This document shows, piece by piece, positions 59,937 to 64,000 of a stretch of DNA of 64,000 nucleotides; the first letter of the stretch is position 1, and every line of letters begins with the position of its first letter. Made by a program: the position numbers and the translations under genes. Source of the DNA: Lachnospiraceae bacterium GAM79 (GTDB lineage Bacteria; Bacillota; Clostridia; Lachnospirales; Lachnospiraceae); NCBI GenBank assembly GCA_003584705.1, contig AP018536.1, forward strand, positions 1,488,001-1,552,000. Direction: 5' to 3'. The notes below the pieces were generated by a model, which saw nothing but the letters and a program-made list of their open reading frames with translations, searched no databases and was not told where the DNA came from.

Positions 59937-61010
59937 ATGGATACGAAAAAAGATATCAAATCCCTGAATCTGGAAGAATTGAAGACAGAACTGGAGAGCA
60001 TGGGAGAGAAGGCCTTCCGGGCAAAGCAGATGTATGAATGGATGCATGTGAAGCTGGTCAGGAGCTTTGATGAAATGACCAACCTCTCCGCAAAATTCAG
60101 GGAGCAATGTAAGGAAAAATATGAATACACCTGTGTAAACCCTGTCAGAATACAGGAGTCCAAGATCGACGGAACGAAAAAATTCCTGTTTGAATTATCT
60201 GATGGCAATGTGGTGGAAAGTGTCTGGATGCAGTATAAGCACGGCAACAGTGTGTGCATTTCTTCACAGGTGGGATGCCGCATGGGCTGTAAATTCTGTG
60301 CTTCCACTCTGGACGGACTGGAACGGAATCTGACTCCTTCCGAGATGCTGGATCAGATTTACGCCATCACAAGACTGACGGGGGAGCGGGTCTCCAATGT
60401 GGTAGTCATGGGCACTGGGGAACCGATGGATAATTATAACAATATTTTGAAATTTCTGCATCTTCTGACCGATGAGAACGGTCTGAACGTCAGCCAGAGA
60501 AATGTCACGGTGTCCACCTGTGGAATCGTGCCCAGAATGCGGCAGCTGGCGGATGAAAAGCTGCAGATCACACTGGCATTGTCCTTGCATGCCACCACCG
60601 ATGAAAAACGAAGAAAACTGATGCCCATTGCCAACCGGTATTCTATCAAAGAGTTGATGGAAGTCTGTCAGTATTATTTCGAACAGACCGGACGAAGGAT
60701 CACTTTCGAATACAGTCTGGTGGGTGGTGTGAATGATACGGAAGAGGATGCCAGGGAACTGATCGCCCTGGCGAAGCCGTTGTGCTGCCATATCAACCTC
60801 ATCCCGGTCAACCCCATTAAAGAGCGGGATTATGTGCAGTCGGATACGAAGCACATTCAGGCATTTAAAAATAAACTTGAAAGTAAGATGATACATGTTA
60901 CAATTAGAAGGGAGATGGGCCGGGATATTGACGGAGCTTGCGGACAGTTAAGACGCCGTCATACGCAGGAGGCGAAGAACCCGGGGGAACTCTCACAGGA
61001 GGAAGTTTGA
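59937..61010 (+). CDS. rlmN: 23S rRNA/tRNA adenine-C2 methyltransferase
   Basis: A radical SAM enzyme that methylates A2503 of 23S rRNA and A37 of some tRNAs. The cluster motif is CRMGCKFC (Cys114, 118, 121), with VVMGTGEPMDNYNNILKF and ALSLHATTDEKRRKLMP as further landmarks. The C-terminal catalytic Cys is in DIDGACGQLRR. 357 residues is close to the family length. No strong ribosome binding site precedes ATG 59937, so it may be coupled to rsmB translation. The next gene starts one base after its stop. Confidence 0.97.
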   Translation: MDTKKDIKSLNLEELKTELESMGEKAFRAKQMYEWMHVKLVRSFDEMTNLSAKFREQCKEKYEYTCVNPVRIQESKIDGTKKFLFELSDGNVVESVWMQYKHGNSVCISSQVGCRMGCKFCASTLDGLERNLTPSEMLDQIYAITRLTGERVSNVVVMGTGEPMDNYNNILKFLHLLTDENGLNVSQRNVTVSTCGIVPRMRQLADEKLQITLALSLHATTDEKRRKLMPIANRYSIKELMEVCQYYFEQTGRRITFEYSLVGGVNDTEEDARELIALAKPLCCHINLIPVNPIKERDYVQSDTKHIQAFKNKLESKMIHVTIRREMGRDIDGACGQLRRRHTQEAKNPGELSQEEV

Positions 61011-61011
61011 C

Positions 61012-61740
61012 GTGCTTAAGACGTTTTCCATAACCGATATCGGAAGGAAAAGAAAAGTAAATCAGGACTATATCTATACCTCTGAAAAACCGGTGGGAAA
61101 TCTGCCGAATGTATTTATCGTGGCAGATGGTATGGGTGGTCACAATGCAGGAGACTATGCGTCCAAGGTAACGGTAGAGACCATGCTTGCCGAGATGGAG
61201 AATTCTTTTGAGAAGAATCCCACCCTGATCTTCCGCAAAGCCATTGAGGAAGCCAATGATGTGATCCGCAAGAGAGCCAGCGAGGATGAAAAGCTGGAAG
61301 GAATGGGGACTACGGTTGTGGTGGCATCCTGCATGGGCAGATTCTTACAGGTGGCCAATGTAGGAGACAGCAGACTCTATGTGGTGGGCAGCAAGATCCG
61401 CCAGATCACAAGAGATCATTCGTATGTAGAAGAAATGGTACGGATCGGAGAACTGGATCGTGCCGATGCAAGGAACCATCCGGATAAAAATATTATTACC
61501 AGAGCGGTAGGGGCGGAAGACAAAGTGGAGCCGGATTTCTTTACCGTGGAATTACAGGAGGGTGAGATCGTCCTTATGTGCTCGGATGGTCTGACAAATA
61601 TGCTGGAAGACGAGGAAATCCGCATGATTATCAGCGGAGCCAGAGACCTTGTGGAGAAGGCAGAGAGCCTGGTGGAGGCGGCCAATGCCAACGGCGGCAG
61701 AGACAATATCAGTGTGATACTGATCGAGCCGTGCGCGTAA
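61012..61740 (+). CDS. stp: PP2C-type Ser/Thr protein phosphatase
   Basis: A 242-residue metal-dependent phosphatase that reverses phosphorylation by the kinase encoded next. PP2C motifs in order: SITDIGRKRKVNQDY, VADGMGGHNAGDYAS, GTTVVVASCMGRFLQVANVGDSRLY, CSDGLTNML and GGRDNISVILIE. The start is GTG 61012 behind CAGGAGGAAG, right after the rlmN stop. Confidence 0.96.
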   Translation: MLKTFSITDIGRKRKVNQDYIYTSEKPVGNLPNVFIVADGMGGHNAGDYASKVTVETMLAEMENSFEKNPTLIFRKAIEEANDVIRKRASEDEKLEGMGTTVVVASCMGRFLQVANVGDSRLYVVGSKIRQITRDHSYVEEMVRIGELDRADARNHPDKNIITRAVGAEDKVEPDFFTVELQEGEIVLMCSDGLTNMLEDEEIRMIISGARDLVEKAESLVEAANANGGRDNISVILIEPCA

Positions 61741-61773
61741 ATTACCCAGCTTTTTTGGAAATGGAGAGCAAGT

Positions 61774-63912
61774 ATGATCAAAATAGGAATGATGATCGGC
61801 GATCGCTATGAGATCCTGGAAAAAATCGGAACCGGCGGTATGTCAGATGTCTATAAAGCAAAATGTCACAAGCTGAATCGCTATGTGGCGATCAAGGTAT
61901 TGAAGCAGGAATTCAGCGAAAATGCTAATTTTGTATCCAAATTCCGGATCGAGGCACAGGCGGCAGCAGGACTGATGCACCCCAATATTGTCAATGTCTA
62001 TGATGTCGGGGAAGAGAACGGAATCTATTATATCGTCATGGAACTGGTAGAGGGTATTACCCTCAAAAAGTACATTGAGAAGAAGGCCAGACTGTCTTAC
62101 AAGGAAGCGGTAAGTATCGCCATCCAGGTAAGCATGGGTATTGAGGCTGCACATAATAATCATATTATCCATCGGGATATCAAGCCGCAGAATATTATTA
62201 TCTCCAAGGACGGCAAAGTCAAGGTGACAGACTTCGGTATTGCCAAGGCAGCTACCAGTAATACCATCACTTCTAATGTCATGGGAAGTGTACATTATAC
62301 TTCTCCAGAGCAGGCCAGAGGTGGGTACAGTGATGAAAAGAGTGATATCTATTCGCTGGGCATCACCATGTTTGAGATGCTGACGGGAAGAGTGCCATTC
62401 AACGGGGAGACTACGGTTGCCATTGCCATCAAGCATATTCAGGAAGAGATGCCGTCTCCGAAGGAGTTCGTACCGGAGATCCCTTCCAGCGTAGCCAGTA
62501 TTGTACTGAAATGTTGTCAGAAGTCTCCGGACCGCAGATACCAGAATATGGCAGAACTGATCGCAGATCTGAAACAGTCCCTGATCAATCCGGAGGAAGA
62601 TTTCGTGGTGAACACCGATCCGGATATGGAAGGTGGTACCCGGATGATCTCCGATGAGGATATGGCGCAGATCAAACGTAAGGTTCCTTATCAGGGCAGC
62701 CGGGAATACGAAGAACCGGATCATGACGAGACCATGCGTCTGCGTTCCGATACGGAAGCCATGTATGAAAACGAAGAAGATGGCGAAGACGAAGATAATT
62801 ACGACTACGACCCCAAGATGGAGCGTGTGACCACAATCCTGGCAATTGTAGCCGGTGTGGTGATCTGTATTATCCTGATCGTTCTGGCAGTGAAGATCTT
62901 CGGCGGCAAAAATGGAGGAAGCAGTGACTCTGATGCAGGACCGATCATTACGACCGAAGAGACGGATGCCACAGAAGTGGAAAAGGTCTCCATGCCGTAT
63001 GTAACGGGCATGAAGGTAGAAGATGCAAAGAGCACCCTGACCAGTCTGGGAATCCTCACAGAGGTGACTTATGAGGAGTCCGACACGGTAGCGGAAGGTA
63101 TTGTTATCAATACAGATGTCAGCGTGGGAGCACAGATCGATAAGGGCAGCAAGGTAACCCTGAAAGCCAGTGCAGGAACTCAGGGTGTGGAAGTACCCAA
63201 TGTGGTGAATCTTACTTTTGATGAAGCCAATACACAGCTGGTAAGCAAGGGATTCCTGGTCAACAAGACAGAGAACTATTCCGATACGGTAGAGTCCGGT
63301 CGGGTGATTTCCCAGACCCCCTCCGAGGGCAACAAAGCACCAAAGGGCAGTGTGATCACTGTGACAGTAAGTCTGGGTAAGGAAGATACCAAGATCCGTG
63401 TGCCGAATCTGATCGGTCTGTCCGAGCAGGACGGCACGGTAGAAGCCATCGAGGCAGGACTGACCGTAGGCAGTGTGACCTATATCTACAGTGACGAAGT
63501 GGGAGAAGGCATGATCTGTTACCAGAGCTATTCCCATGGCTCCTATGTGGATCAGGGAACTTCCATTGATATCAAGGTCAGTCAGGGAGCTCAGAAGGTG
63601 ACTTACAAGTGTAATGTCAGCATTGCGGCACCGACGACTTCGGAAGCACCCGGCTATGTATCGGGAATGGAAGTCAGCATCAAACTGGTGACGGATGACA
63701 ATAACGTACTGCTGGATACCAAGACCAGCACTTTCCCGGTAGCTACCAATTTCAACGGTATGACTGCCTCCGGTGGTACGCTCACCATGACGTATCAGGT
63801 GACAAGCGAACCGACCACCACAACGAACCCGGATACCGGGGAGCAGGTGACGGTTCCCGGAACGACAGAAGACCGTTCCTTTACCAGAAGAGTTGAGTTC
63901 GTAAAGGAATAA
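61774..63912 (+). CDS. prkC: PASTA-domain Ser/Thr protein kinase
   Basis: A 712-residue membrane kinase that senses cell-wall fragments and phosphorylates wall and division proteins. The kinase domain (about 12-270) has the Gly loop IGTGGMSDVYKA, Lys41 in VAIKVL, HRDIKPQN with catalytic Asp135, and DFGIAKA. A cytoplasmic acidic linker follows, then one transmembrane helix (about 352-372) and three extracellular PASTA repeats (about 405-610; PYVTGMKVEDAKSTL, VPNVVNLTFDEANTQL, VPNLIGLSEQDGTVEA). A last domain of about 100 residues is rich in Thr and Ser and looks beta-stranded. Three PASTA repeats is an ordinary number. rsgA follows after 18 bases. Confidence 0.96.
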   Translation: MIKIGMMIGDRYEILEKIGTGGMSDVYKAKCHKLNRYVAIKVLKQEFSENANFVSKFRIEAQAAAGLMHPNIVNVYDVGEENGIYYIVMELVEGITLKKYIEKKARLSYKEAVSIAIQVSMGIEAAHNNHIIHRDIKPQNIIISKDGKVKVTDFGIAKAATSNTITSNVMGSVHYTSPEQARGGYSDEKSDIYSLGITMFEMLTGRVPFNGETTVAIAIKHIQEEMPSPKEFVPEIPSSVASIVLKCCQKSPDRRYQNMAELIADLKQSLINPEEDFVVNTDPDMEGGTRMISDEDMAQIKRKVPYQGSREYEEPDHDETMRLRSDTEAMYENEEDGEDEDNYDYDPKMERVTTILAIVAGVVICIILIVLAVKIFGGKNGGSSDSDAGPIITTEETDATEVEKVSMPYVTGMKVEDAKSTLTSLGILTEVTYEESDTVAEGIVINTDVSVGAQIDKGSKVTLKASAGTQGVEVPNVVNLTFDEANTQLVSKGFLVNKTENYSDTVESGRVISQTPSEGNKAPKGSVITVTVSLGKEDTKIRVPNLIGLSEQDGTVEAIEAGLTVGSVTYIYSDEVGEGMICYQSYSHGSYVDQGTSIDIKVSQGAQKVTYKCNVSIAAPTTSEAPGYVSGMEVSIKLVTDDNNVLLDTKTSTFPVATNFNGMTASGGTLTMTYQVTSEPTTTTNPDTGEQVTVPGTTEDRSFTRRVEFVKE

Positions 63913-63930
63913 GATCAAAGGCGGGAAGCT

Positions 63931-64000
63931 ATGAAGGGCAAGATTATAAAAGGAATCGCCGGGTTCTATTACGTCCATGTAGCGGACGATGGCCATACAA
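63931..64000 (+). CDS. rsgA: Ribosome small-subunit GTPase A, N terminus (partial)
   Basis: The window ends in this gene. The visible residues MKGKIIKGIAGFYYVHVADD match the OB-fold start of RsgA, a GTPase that helps mature the 30S subunit, and the place after prkC is the standard one in Firmicutes. The ribosome binding site is a modest GGCGGGAAGC. Confidence 0.85.
   Translation, partial: MKGKIIKGIAGFYYVHVADDGHT

Noticed and set aside
61843..63996. A 717-codon open frame on the minus strand
   Set aside because: It lies fully opposite the PASTA kinase gene, has no recognisable domain, and its composition is that of a mirror of a well-used coding strand. The same holds for long minus-strand frames at 47923-48987, 30203-31339 and 15974-17038.

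Overview
The window looks like a chromosomal segment of a Gram-positive anaerobe of the Lachnospiraceae (Clostridia). This is inferred from gene content, not from a database search. The clues are a six-cysteine SCIFF peptide with its radical SAM maturase, a meso-DAP type MurE (DNPR motif), a PASTA-domain kinase with its PP2C phosphatase in the usual Firmicutes order def-fmt-rsmB-rlmN-stp-prkC-rsgA, an HrcA-type CIRCE operator, a SpoIID-like protein, AGGAGG-type ribosome binding sites, and two large proteins I recall as Lachnospiraceae-typical DUF5717/DUF5716. Almost everything is ordinary chromosome. I see no prophage, integrase, transposase cluster or CRISPR array.

Layout. 1-3300: tail of an ABC exporter, a long gene-free purine-rich stretch with a strong promoter, a catalytically degenerate GH3-like membrane protein, a small PBECR-like nuclease, an unclassified structured RNA with its own promoter and terminator, and tRNA-Gly(GCC). 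3367-13453: acyltransferase, TPR-GGDEF protein behind a structured leader, ABC exporter, beta-CASP metallo-hydrolase, thymidylate synthase, dihydrofolate reductase, a small membrane protein and ilvE. 13625-20795: PrsA-like foldase, htpG under a perfect CIRCE, SpoIID/peptidoglycan-binding protein, and a GntR-ABC-permease (YtrABC-like) operon with a palindromic operator on its promoter. 20809-27790: a four-gene operon of uncharacterised proteins (1191-aa solenoid protein, Hsp70/actin-like ATPase, TPR protein, coiled-coil membrane protein). 27795-30165: polar amino acid ABC transporter. 30278-37428: purine cluster purC-purF-purB-purF paralogue-purA. The paralogue has lost its glutaminase residues. 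37704-41282: LysR regulator, HAD hydrolase, small membrane protein, CorC-like protein. 41431-46067: YrzE-like membrane protein, SCIFF peptide, SCIFF maturase and a SecDF fusion. 46144-48954: Rpn-type nuclease and recJ. 48971-49547: two tandem C-rich small RNA genes and a 198-bp inverted-repeat element. 49592-52406: YitT and a large GT-C-like membrane protein. 52564-64000: one long co-directional run murE-priA-def-fmt-yugP-rsmB-rlmN-stp-prkC-rsgA.

The strongest candidates for something undescribed are non-coding. The first is a tandem pair of sRNA genes whose first 57 bp are identical and whose 3' hairpins differ mainly by pairing-preserving changes. They carry an exposed C7 (anti-Shine-Dalgarno-like) linker and an 11-bp-spaced direct repeat in place of a -35 box. 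Next come the structured RNA at 2827-2970 and two families of interspersed hairpin repeats. Among proteins, the PurF paralogue without glutaminase residues, the GH3 pseudoenzyme and the four-gene Hsp70-like/solenoid operon deserve a second look.
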